Source: Legionellaceae bacterium (lineage in GTDB: Bacteria; Pseudomonadota; Gammaproteobacteria; Legionellales; Legionellaceae). Taken from it: DNA of 6,646 nt. The stretch covers positions 1-6,646 of the forward strand of contig JAUYSE010000117.1 of the NCBI GenBank assembly GCA_030696465.1, read 5' to 3'. The stretch's first letter is position 1, and every line of letters starts with the position of its first letter. The notes under the pieces were generated by a model. It had not been told where the DNA came from and did no database searches. It saw nothing but the letters and a program-made list of their open reading frames with translations. This document shows positions 1 to 5,416 of this stretch, in pieces. A program made the translations under genes and the position numbers.

Positions 1-300
1 GTCAATTCTATGCATTAATTCGTAAGTACCTAAGCGTAATACGGCGCGCTCTACGGGATTAAGTTCATCTAAAGGACGATCTAAAAATTCAACAAATTGT
101 TTTTCGATGCTATCAATATCTCGCATAATGCCATGTAATAACATAGTGAAGTAGGCGTCATCAAAAGCGCCGGGAGTATTCATCATCCGAAATTGTAATT
201 CAATCTCTTCGGCTGACGCATGTGTCATTGACCATTGATACAGTGCTTGCATCACTAAAGTACGGGCTTTCTGCCTTTTTTTGATGCTTGTTTTTTCCAC
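1..300 (-). CDS. nusB: Transcription antitermination factor NusB (3' end beyond the window)
   Basis: NusB binds NusE (ribosomal protein S10) and boxA RNA and supports antitermination, chiefly of rRNA operons, in the cytoplasm. This ORF is not long enough to stand out by itself; I translated it by hand. It gives 100 residues open to the window edge. Near the N-terminus is KKRQKARTLVMQALYQW (residues 7-23), the RNA-binding start of the family, and near the edge is LNPVERAVLRLGTYEL (80-95), the family's other hallmark. About 40 C-terminal residues should be missing, since NusB is usually about 140 aa. The start is GTG at 300-298, supported by AGAGG at 310-306 with a 5-nt spacer; no ATG lies nearby in frame. 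It begins 33 nt after the glyA stop with no terminator between them, so it is probably cotranscribed with glyA. Identification is firm. Confidence 0.94.
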   Translation of the reverse strand, partial: MEKTSIKKRQKARTLVMQALYQWSMTHASAEEIELQFRMMNTPGAFDDAYFTMLLHGIMRDIDSIEKQFVEFLDRPLDELNPVERAVLRLGTYELMHRID

Positions 301-333
301 AAAAACCTCTATAAAAATCGCGAAGGATGGATG

Positions 334-1587
334 CTACGCGTGGTATACTGGAAATCGTGCACACAGTGCGCGCACAGATTCTTGAATCGACAATATTTTG
401 CTCTCATTTTGCGCATCATCCAAGATATCGGCAATCCAATGTGACAAGGTAGCTATTTCAGGTAAACCAAAACCACGGGTAGTTACTGCCGGAGTACCGA
501 GACGCAATCCACTGGTCACAAAAGGCGACTGTGGATCATTCGGCACGGTATTCTTATTCACGGTGATCCATGCACGCCCCAAAAGAGCCTCGGCTTCTTT
601 TCCGGTGATGCTTTTATCAGTTAGATCCAACAGCATCAGATGATTTTTTGTTCCACCAGAAACTATTTTATAGCCTCGTGATTGTAAAGTTTCCGCCATA
701 TGCTGTGCGTTACGTACGACTTGCTCTTGGTAAGTTTTAAAATCAGCCTGTAAGGCTTCTAAAAAGCACAGCGCTTTTGCAGCGATCACATGTAACAATG
801 GACCACCCTGTGTGCCAGGGAATACCGCGGACTGTAATTTTTTTTCTATGTCGGGATTTGCACGTGCTAAAATAAGCCCGCCTCTAGGCCCTCTTAAGGT
901 TTTATGTGTAGTGCTAGTGACAACATCTGCGTAAGGCAGTGGCGATGGGTAGATGCCTGTTGCCACTAATCCAGCCACATGTGCCATATCGACCATTAAA
1001 AAAGCGCCTACTTCATCGGCGATTTTTCGAAAAGCAGCCCAATCCACAATTTGTGAATACGCCGAAAAACCGGCAATAATCAACTTGGGTTTGTGCGCTC
1101 TTGCGAGTTCAGCAACTTGATGATAATCAATAAGCCCAGTATTAGGATCTACACCATAAGAGAAACAATGATATGTTTTTCCGGAAAAATTGACCGGAGA
1201 GCCGTGCGTCAAATGACCGCCATGGGTGAGCGACATCCCTAAAAATACATCGCCAGGTTGTAATAAGGCCATCATTACTGCGGCATTGGCTTGCGACCCA
1301 GAATGCGGCTGCACATTAGCATAATCTGCCTTAAACAGCTGCTTAGCACGCTCAATAGCTAAACGTTCAACGATATCGACATATTCACATCCGCCATAAT
1401 AGCGCTTACCTGGGTAACCCTCAGCGTATTTATTTGTAAGTACTGAGCCTTGCGCGGCAAGTATGCCGGGACTCACGTAGTTTTCAGAGGCAATAAGCTC
1501 TATGTGATCTTCTTGACGTTGAGATTCAGCAGAAATGGCTTCCCATAACTGAGGATCTACGGTAGCCAGCACAGATTTTTCAGACAT
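334..1587 (-). CDS. glyA: Serine hydroxymethyltransferase
   Basis: GlyA is a cytoplasmic PLP enzyme that converts serine plus tetrahydrofolate to glycine plus 5,10-methylene-THF, the main source of one-carbon units for purines, thymidylate and methionine. At 417 aa it matches the usual length. Visible family features are the N-terminal IELIASENYVSP (29-40), the substrate-loop segment TNKYAEGYPGKRYYGG (51-66), the cofactor-site stretch VDMAHVAGLV (199-208) with Asp200 and His203, and STTHKTLRGPRGG (225-237), where Lys229 forms the PLP Schiff base. These positions equal the E. coli numbering. The ATG at 1587-1585 has AAGGA at 1602-1598, which overlaps the TAA stop of the upstream exported-protein gene. 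The two genes are therefore probably translated from one message. nusB follows 33 nt downstream. No key residue is missing. Confidence 0.99.
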   Translation of the reverse strand: MSEKSVLATVDPQLWEAISAESQRQEDHIELIASENYVSPGILAAQGSVLTNKYAEGYPGKRYYGGCEYVDIVERLAIERAKQLFKADYANVQPHSGSQANAAVMMALLQPGDVFLGMSLTHGGHLTHGSPVNFSGKTYHCFSYGVDPNTGLIDYHQVAELARAHKPKLIIAGFSAYSQIVDWAAFRKIADEVGAFLMVDMAHVAGLVATGIYPSPLPYADVVTSTTHKTLRGPRGGLILARANPDIEKKLQSAVFPGTQGGPLLHVIAAKALCFLEALQADFKTYQEQVVRNAQHMAETLQSRGYKIVSGGTKNHLMLLDLTDKSITGKEAEALLGRAWITVNKNTVPNDPQSPFVTSGLRLGTPAVTTRGFGLPEIATLSHWIADILDDAQNESKILSIQESVRALCARFPVYHA

Positions 1588-1600
1588 AAATATCGCATCC

Positions 1601-2020
1601 TTAGCGAGTGTTAGAGCAGACCGCGTGTACAGTATTTAATCCCAGATTGGTTAATTGTACTTTAGCACCTTTGTCTGCCGTAACCGTAAATTTATCTCCA
1701 GATTTCACGGTAATCATGACAACATCATTGGCGACAATCACTTGATCATTTAAGCTGCCCTTCCCTACCAAGGCTCGGACTTCTATTTCATCCGCTTCAT
1801 CTATGGTAGAAACTTCACATACGCCTTTCACTGTCCAAGGCATAAAATTGGGAAATACTTGTGGGCTATTCGGTGCTAACTCGTAGTTCATGGAGGCAGA
1901 GACACCCAAAGGATGTACGTTTGAAGCTAAAGCTGCGCTAGAAACAACGGCTTGATCACTTCCAAATACGGAGGAAAGACAAGAAATAGAAACCATGAAC
2001 AAGCAGATTTTTTTCAACAT
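1601..2020 (-). CDS. Small exported protein of unknown function
   Basis: I do not recognise this 139-aa protein. It begins with a typical Sec signal peptide: positive MLKK, a hydrophobic stretch to about residue 18, and a likely cleavage after VFG at residue 20. The cysteine at position 14 does not sit in an acceptable lipobox, so a soluble periplasmic or secreted product is more likely than a lipoprotein. The mature part (about 119 aa) is low in charge, rich in Val/Thr/Ala and probably beta-structured. It has exactly two cysteines, Cys68 and Cys135, well placed for one disulfide. The C-terminal half contains VKSGDKFTVTADKGAKVQLTN (105-125), which reads like alternating beta strands. The ATG at 2020 has AAGAGG (2035-2030) with a 9-nt spacer. 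The stop overlaps the glyA ribosome binding site. A role in glycine metabolism is not implied; it may simply share the transcript. Confidence 0.82.
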   Translation of the reverse strand: MLKKICLFMVSISCLSSVFGSDQAVVSSAALASNVHPLGVSASMNYELAPNSPQVFPNFMPWTVKGVCEVSTIDEADEIEVRALVGKGSLNDQVIVANDVVMITVKSGDKFTVTADKGAKVQLTNLGLNTVHAVCSNTR

Positions 2021-2050
2021 AAGACAACACCTCTTGATGACAAATCATGC

Positions 2051-2056
2051 ATTATA
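2051..2056 (-). promoter_or_regulatory. Candidate -10 element for the exported protein/glyA/nusB unit
   Basis: On the minus strand this is a perfect TATAAT, 30 nt upstream of the exported-protein start codon, in the 47-bp gap after the DUF155 gene. The -35 region 17 nt further upstream (TTCCAT at 2079-2074) is poor, so the promoter is only plausible. If real, it would drive three genes including glyA and nusB. Confidence 0.35.
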
Positions 2057-2067
2057 GAGATATAAAA

Positions 2068-2877
2068 TCAAAAATGGAAGTTTAATACACCAAAAAGGAT
2101 TTCTATAGCTATTAAAAAAATAATAATAATTTCTAAACGATGTGCGTGTCTATTTTCTAAATAGTCATTTAACATATCAAAAATGTCATTGATGGTGTCT
2201 AAACGATGATTGATGGCATTCACGCGACGCTGAATATGTAAATAGCGCTCTAACATGGTGTAGTATTCTTCGAGCGTAGGATGCTGCCAGAAGTATTTTG
2301 GATGATATAAAAAATTACTAATGAGATTCATCTCACTTTTGGTCGCTAAAATCTCGCCAATGACTTCACGAATTTTTGTACGATGAATATGAACACTGCT
2401 TCGATTCGCCAAAATATCTAAAATAGGCGTGTATTTTTCAATTAAGGTTTCTATCATGGTTTCGAAGTACTGCAGCTTTACTGATTGAGAAAAACCGTAA
2501 GAGAAGCTCAGGCGTAACTCATCGCAATCGCTAGATTTATCAATAGTTAAGCAGTCTACATCAAAATAATCATGGGGTTCAATGGCGGTTTTATCAGAAG
2601 TGCGATAACTGAATTCATCATGGACGACAACCAATGTTGGTTTTTCTGAGAACTCTTTAATAAAATCTACATAATAGGTCATTTGATAGCGCTTTAAACC
2701 CCAAGCCACTATCGTTCCATTTTTAAAAACAAATAAAAAAGACTGCGGACTACCCGGAACGTGAATTTTTAAAACATCACGAGATTTTACAGAAGTATAT
2801 AAAGAAGATCTTTTAAGGTGCGTATCTAAACGCGTTAGATTAATCGAATTTGCAACGCAATAACTCAAGCACTCCAT
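2068..2877 (-). CDS. DUF155 / RMND1-family membrane-anchored protein
   Basis: This 269-aa protein has the layout of the DUF155 family (RMND1 of mitochondria, Rmd1/Rmd8/Sif2 in fungi), which also occurs in bacteria. The family motifs visible are FVFKNGTIVAWG (49-60), SFSYGFSQSVKLQYFE (124-139), FWQHPTLEEYYTMLERYL (196-213) and the helical, probably coiled-coil stretch RRVNAINHRLDTINDIFDMLNDYLENRHAHRLEII (217-251, quoted in part as key segments only: NAINHRL, DIFDMLNDYLE). A single transmembrane helix closes the protein at about 248-265, leaving a very short tail. The bulk would therefore face the cytoplasm from an inner-membrane tail anchor. Human RMND1 supports mitochondrial translation; the bacterial function is not established and I do not assign one. 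ATG at 2877 has a modest AGG (2888-2886, 8-nt spacer). The family call is strong and the function unknown. Confidence 0.9.
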   Translation of the reverse strand: MECLSYCVANSINLTRLDTHLKRSSLYTSVKSRDVLKIHVPGSPQSFLFVFKNGTIVAWGLKRYQMTYYVDFIKEFSEKPTLVVVHDEFSYRTSDKTAIEPHDYFDVDCLTIDKSSDCDELRLSFSYGFSQSVKLQYFETMIETLIEKYTPILDILANRSSVHIHRTKIREVIGEILATKSEMNLISNFLYHPKYFWQHPTLEEYYTMLERYLHIQRRVNAINHRLDTINDIFDMLNDYLENRHAHRLEIIIIFLIAIEILFGVLNFHF

Positions 2878-2904
2878 AGATATAACCTATTTTCATCTCA
2901 ATTA

Positions 2905-2910
2905 ATTATA
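2905..2910 (-). promoter_or_regulatory. Candidate -10 element for the DUF155 gene
   Basis: The minus strand reads a perfect TATAAT 27 nt upstream of the DUF155 start codon, just beyond the hairpin that follows the HTH gene. The matching -35 position falls inside that hairpin (TTCAAA, 2933-2928, 17-nt spacer) and is a weak match. The terminator-then-promoter arrangement suggests the DUF155 gene has its own transcript. Confidence 0.42.
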
Positions 2911-2915
2911 CTAAG

Positions 2916-2946
2916 AAAGTATAAGGCTTTGAAAGCCTTATACTTT
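2916..2946 (-). terminator. Perfect 14-bp hairpin at the end of the HTH gene
   Basis: Arms 2916-2929 and 2933-2946 are exact reverse complements with only a 3-nt loop. The stem is AT-rich with a GGC/GCC core. The TAA stop of the HTH gene (2940-2938) lies inside it. On the minus strand it is followed by TTTCTTAG, a short and broken T-run; on the plus strand it is followed by TTTTTC. It could end the HTH transcript and act weakly in both directions. Confidence 0.5.
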
Positions 2947-3204
2947 TTCATCTTCTTTTTCGGCGTAAGTTTTGCGTTTATCAGTAACGCCAACCAACCA
3001 TTGTGGACACACCTCTAGGACCGACGCAATTTGGTCTAGTTGCATTTCAGAAGGTAGGGCTTGTCCGAATAACATCCCGTTTGCAATATAACGGTTAACT
3101 CCAAAAACTTTCATGAATGCTTTTGTTCTTTCAAACAACTCTTCAGGAAAACCTAAGTACGCCAACTCTCGATTAAACCGCTGTGCAAAGATCTTGCTGT
3201 TCAT
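2938..3204 (-). CDS. Small HTH DNA-binding protein (XRE / phage-repressor type)
   Basis: The 88-aa product looks like the DNA-binding domain of lambda/P22 C2-type repressors standing alone. Residues 5-17 form a first helix (IFAQRFNRELAYL). The helix-turn-helix is about residues 24-47, with FGVNRYIANGMLFGQALP (34-51) in the position of the recognition helix. LDQIASVLEVCPQWLVG (56-72) matches the usual last helices, where other members have ..LA..LGVSP.WLL. The acidic/basic tail after residue 75 carries no second domain, so there is no visible peptidase or oligomerisation domain. ATG at 3204 is supported by GGGAGA (3216-3211, 6-nt spacer). The spacer upstream is full of short palindromes, which fits an autoregulated repressor. 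The fold is fairly secure; the targets are unknown, and a prophage or mobile-element origin is possible but no phage genes are in view. Confidence 0.82.
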   Translation of the reverse strand: MNSKIFAQRFNRELAYLGFPEELFERTKAFMKVFGVNRYIANGMLFGQALPSEMQLDQIASVLEVCPQWLVGVTDKRKTYAEKEDEKV

Positions 3205-3231
3205 ATTCGCTCTCCCTAACGTTATGAATGC

Positions 3232-3245
3232 AACCTGACAAGGTT
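3232..3245. promoter_or_regulatory. Palindrome in the HTH gene leader
   Basis: AACCT and AGGTT arms (3232-3236, 3241-3245) flank a 4-nt GACA loop. The ACCT/AGGT half-sites are the same as those in the palindrome at 3265-3279, so this may be a second operator site for the same protein, close to the HTH start codon. It could instead be a small RNA hairpin in the leader. Confidence 0.35.
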
Positions 3246-3259
3246 TTAAAATGTTGCGT

Positions 3260-3288
3260 TTTATACACCTCGTAGGTGTTCGCCAAAA
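3260..3288 (-). promoter_or_regulatory. Candidate promoter of the HTH gene overlapping an operator-like palindrome
   Basis: On the minus strand TATAAA (3265-3260) is a good -10 element 56 nt before the start codon. The -35 at the right distance (TTTTGG, 3288-3283, 17-nt spacer) is weak. The spacer holds the palindrome ACACCT-CGT-AGGTGT (3265-3279 on the plus strand), where a repressor would block RNA polymerase. A weak -35 plus an internal palindrome is typical of repressor-controlled promoters, but this is inferred from sequence only. Confidence 0.4.
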
Positions 3289-3291
3289 GAC

Positions 3292-3305
3292 GGAATAACT
3301 ATTCC
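3292..3305. promoter_or_regulatory. Palindrome upstream of the HTH promoter
   Basis: GGAATA and TATTCC arms (3292-3297, 3300-3305) are perfect complements around a 2-nt centre. Its sequence differs from the ACCT/AGGT palindromes, so if it is a protein site it may serve a different regulator. Its centre is about 26 bp from the promoter palindrome. A further small palindrome, ACACA/TGTGT, lies at 3321-3335. Confidence 0.3.
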
Positions 3306-3350
3306 TTTTGCATTCATCTCACACATTCCTTGTGTTTTGAATACTGCATC

Positions 3351-3379
3351 ACAATAGCAAAAAATATAGAAATAATCAA
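3351..3379 (-). promoter_or_regulatory. Alternative upstream promoter for the HTH gene
   Basis: The minus strand shows TTGATT (3379-3374), a 17-nt spacer and TATTGT (3356-3351), each a 4 of 6 match to the sigma-70 consensus. It would give a leader of about 140 nt that includes all the palindromes. It competes with the closer candidate at 3260-3288; neither is proven. Confidence 0.3.
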
Positions 3380-3464
3380 ACAATATAATGCGGATTATAG
3401 GGTGAACGCCTATTATGATTAAAATTAGCACGATTTATCCGAATGAGGTCACTAGAGGAGCGGA

Positions 3465-3589
3465 TATACTCTTCGCACTTGAGTTTTCGGCGTTGTTGCA
3501 ACCTCGTTCGCCATCGGTCATGTACTGCATGTACACTTTCTCGGCTCTCTCGCTTGCGTCTAGCCGAAAATTCAATTGCTGTGAGTATA
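3465..3589. repeat. 125-bp palindromic element with 27-bp imperfect terminal inverted repeats
   Basis: The left arm (3465-3491) begins TATACTC and ends TTTTCGGC; the right arm (3563-3589) is its reverse complement at 22 of 27 positions. The interior has a central TGTAC/GTACA hairpin (3521-3525, 3531-3535). The arrangement suits a MITE-like or large REP-like intergenic repeat that could fold into one long hairpin. No clear target-site duplication flanks it. It lies 30 nt downstream of nnrD, so in minus-strand RNA it could act as a 3'-end structure for the accD-pilin-MAPEG-nnrD transcript. Whether it is multicopy cannot be judged from one window. Confidence 0.6.
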
Positions 3590-3619
3590 GATTGCGTGCG
3601 CTTTAAGTAAAAAATGATC

Positions 3620-4468
3620 TTATTTGAGTGGTTTAATGCGATTAACCAGTTGCCTTAAAAAAGGGAATAAATCAGAGGCAATTAATCCTCTAGGGGTTTC
3701 TCCAGCAGCCTGATCGCCCGCCATTGCATGCAACAATATACCTAAAGCAGCGGCGTTTTTTAGTGAAAGCCCCTGCCCTAAGAGACCAGCAATGACACCG
3801 GTTAAAATATCGCCCATGCCGGCAGTTGCCATCCCCGGATTGCCTTGCAAACACAGATGCGGCGTAAGATCGTCTGCCATCATCAGCGTATGAAATCCTT
3901 TTAATATCATGACCCCTGGATATAATCGATGCAGTGTCTGTAGTGCTGCTAATCTATTTTCTTGTACCCAGTTGCTTGTTTTATGTAATAAACGCGCAGC
4001 CTCGCCTGGATGAGGGGTAAATATAGAAGTCGCAGGGGGTTTCCAGTTATTTTCTGCCAATATATTTAAGGCATCAGCATCCCAAACTATAGGTTTTTTG
4101 ATTTCCTGACACACGCGCTGAACCAAAGCGCTCGCCCAAGGATGCCGCCCTAATCCTGGGCCAATCACCGCGACATCGGTAGATTGCCAAAGTTCATCCC
4201 AATGCTGTTCTAACGCCTCATAACTACAGCTAACGATCTCTGGTGTATGCAGGGCGATGCTATACGCATGTTGAGGATGTGCGACTACTCGTACTAGTCC
4301 TGCGCCCACTCGATAAGCTGCTTGAGCGCTTAGTAATACAGCACCTAAGTAGCCCAGATCTCCGCCAATAATTAAAACGTGCCCACAAGCTCCTTTATGG
4401 GTGTCTTGAGGGCGAGGCTTGAGGAATGAAGCGTAGTCTCGCCAATCTAATTCTTGAATTTTTTGCAT
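3620..4468 (-). CDS. nnrD: ADP-dependent NAD(P)H-hydrate dehydratase
   Basis: NnrD repairs damaged nicotinamide cofactors by dehydrating S-NADHX/NADPHX back to NADH/NADPH using ADP. The 282-aa protein covers the whole ribokinase-like domain that forms the C-terminal half of the YjeF/Nnr fusion. Visible motifs are KGACGHVLIIGGDLGYLGA (25-43), GPGLGR (103-108), WDADALN (129-135), TPHPGEAARLL (151-161), LKG (189-191) and GNPGMATAGMGDILTG (209-224) with the catalytic Asp220. The epimerase domain (NnrE) found N-terminally in E. coli Nnr is absent, so this is a stand-alone dehydratase. It starts 3 nt after the MAPEG stop with no good ribosome binding site, which suggests translational coupling. The 125-bp palindromic element follows. 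Identification is firm. Confidence 0.97.
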   Translation of the reverse strand: MQKIQELDWRDYASFLKPRPQDTHKGACGHVLIIGGDLGYLGAVLLSAQAAYRVGAGLVRVVAHPQHAYSIALHTPEIVSCSYEALEQHWDELWQSTDVAVIGPGLGRHPWASALVQRVCQEIKKPIVWDADALNILAENNWKPPATSIFTPHPGEAARLLHKTSNWVQENRLAALQTLHRLYPGVMILKGFHTLMMADDLTPHLCLQGNPGMATAGMGDILTGVIAGLLGQGLSLKNAAALGILLHAMAGDQAAGETPRGLIASDLFPFLRQLVNRIKPLK

Positions 4469-4471
4469 TAT

Positions 4472-4858
4472 TTAGAGACACGCGCCTAAAATAAATAAAG
4501 CAGAAAAGAAACCAACCGACCAAATAGAACTACGTAAGCCCGGCCAGTCAGCCAAAAAGGCTACGTGATAAATAAGACGAGATACCACATGAAGAACGGC
4601 TAATCCTTGAATGGTTTCCGTAATATGTTGGGTAACTAATGCGGTTAAGACAGCAACGGCAAAAACTAATAAAGATTCAAAACTATTTTGATGCGCAGCC
4701 AATGCTCTGGCAGCGGTTCCGGTTAATGTAGCTTGCTGTGCTCTGGGATTATTATTATTGTAGCCGCCAGGTTGCTTTTTCATATAAAAGAGCAATGGCA
4801 TACGTGACAAATAAGGCAATATCGTTGTAATAAATAGACACCAAATTAATAGATTCAT
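4472..4858 (-). CDS. MAPEG-family integral membrane protein
   Basis: The 128-aa protein has the MAPEG layout (membrane-associated proteins in eicosanoid and glutathione metabolism) with four hydrophobic segments at about 3-25, 60-78, 82-101 and 110-127. The family signature is clear in the first loop and second helix: NPRAQ (37-41), LTGTAARALAAHQNSFESL (45-63) and FAVAVL (66-71). SRLIYHVAFLADWPGLRSSIW (93-113, key residues R94, Y97, W105, P106, R109) fits the later helices. Bacterial members are inner-membrane proteins; some have glutathione-dependent activities, but the role of this subgroup is not settled. The loop has four consecutive AAT codons (Asn34-37), a small triplet repeat. ATG at 4858 has an excellent AAGGAG (4869-4864, 5-nt spacer). 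It follows the pilin gene by 24 nt. Confidence 0.92.
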   Translation of the reverse strand: MNLLIWCLFITTILPYLSRMPLLFYMKKQPGGYNNNNPRAQQATLTGTAARALAAHQNSFESLLVFAVAVLTALVTQHITETIQGLAVLHVVSRLIYHVAFLADWPGLRSSIWSVGFFSALFILGACL

Positions 4859-4882
4859 CTCTGCTCCTTGAAAAGTTCTATT

Positions 4883-5416
4883 CTATAAATCTGCAACAGG
4901 TTGTGCTTGGCGACATGGCGCAGGGTATTGGCCACCCAAGCCTGAAGTATATCCTACCACAGAACAGCGCCATATCAACCCTGTATTTCCATAAGCGGTT
5001 TGTATTGCTGTGAGAGGAATAGCGATTAATTTTTCCCAAGTGCCACCAGACATTAAAACTCCTGGAGTGAGCGTAATCACCGCACTTGCAGGACCGGCAA
5101 TTCGTGTAGGAATAGCTGAAATAATACCCGTATCGGACATGGTGACGGCTGTTGTGTATTTTGATTTCGAAAATAAAGGCATGGCTATGGTGCTTTCTGT
5201 TTCATCCGTAAGCGCACCTTGATAAGTAGAAGGAAGCCCTTTGCCTTCAAAAATGGCTTCTGATACTTTTGCTTTGAGTGGTTCTAGATCATTTAAAACA
5301 CCCATGACGGCGGTGCGGTGGGTGTAATCAGAATACATGGGGACAACAAATACGGAGAGCATGCCGATGATGACGACGACGATCAATAGTTCAAATAAAC
5401 TAAAGCCCTTTTCCAT
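4883..5416 (-). CDS. Type IV pilin-like protein (prepilin)
   Basis: This 177-aa prepilin has a 4-residue leader (MEKG) and then the class IVa N-terminus FSLFELLIVVVIIGMLSVF (5-23), with mature Phe1 and Glu5. Prepilin peptidase should cut between Gly and Phe and methylate the Phe. The hydrophobic helix runs on into an alpha-helical spine to about residue 57, followed by a globular part. Cys151 and Cys168 enclose a C-terminal loop ending YPAPCR, like the disulfide-bonded D-region of major pilins. It could be a major pilin or a minor pilin/pseudopilin; no pil assembly genes are in view to decide. I chose the ATG at 5416 because it gives the normal short leader and has AGGAG 9 nt upstream. A longer form from GTG 5440 is open in frame. 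No promoter is obvious between accD and this gene. Confidence 0.92.
   Translation of the reverse strand: MEKGFSLFELLIVVVIIGMLSVFVVPMYSDYTHRTAVMGVLNDLEPLKAKVSEAIFEGKGLPSTYQGALTDETESTIAMPLFSKSKYTTAVTMSDTGIISAIPTRIAGPASAVITLTPGVLMSGGTWEKLIAIPLTAIQTAYGNTGLIWRCSVVGYTSGLGGQYPAPCRQAQPVADL

Larger units (their letters stand above)
3205..3619. other. 415-bp gene-free region between nnrD and the HTH gene
   Basis: No convincing gene lies here. The right half is occupied by a 125-bp inverted-repeat element (3465-3589). The left half (3224-3335) holds four short palindromes and candidate minus-strand promoters for the HTH gene. A 10-bp inverted repeat (ATGAATGCAA at 3224-3233 and its complement at 3308-3317) brackets the three inner palindromes. 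The stretch 3340-3410 is very AT-rich. I see no tRNA or other structured RNA gene that I can name. Confidence 0.7.

Noticed and set aside
398..643. 81-codon open frame on the plus strand
   Set aside because: It runs antisense within glyA, whose protein is fully conserved; no ribosome binding site or recognisable product.
1978..1980. Possible lipobox cysteine (Cys14) in the small exported protein
   Set aside because: The residues before it (Ser-Ile-Ser) do not fit the lipobox, which needs Leu/Val/Ile at -3, and a normal cleavage site is present at residue 20.
3415..3606. 63-codon open frame on the plus strand
   Set aside because: Most of it lies in the 125-bp inverted-repeat element, it has no well-placed ribosome binding site, and the peptide is low in secondary-structure logic (rich in Ser, Leu and scattered Cys). 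It is best seen as a by-product of the repeat.
5010..5222. 70-codon open frame on the plus strand
   Set aside because: It is antisense inside the pilin-like gene and shows no independent coding evidence.
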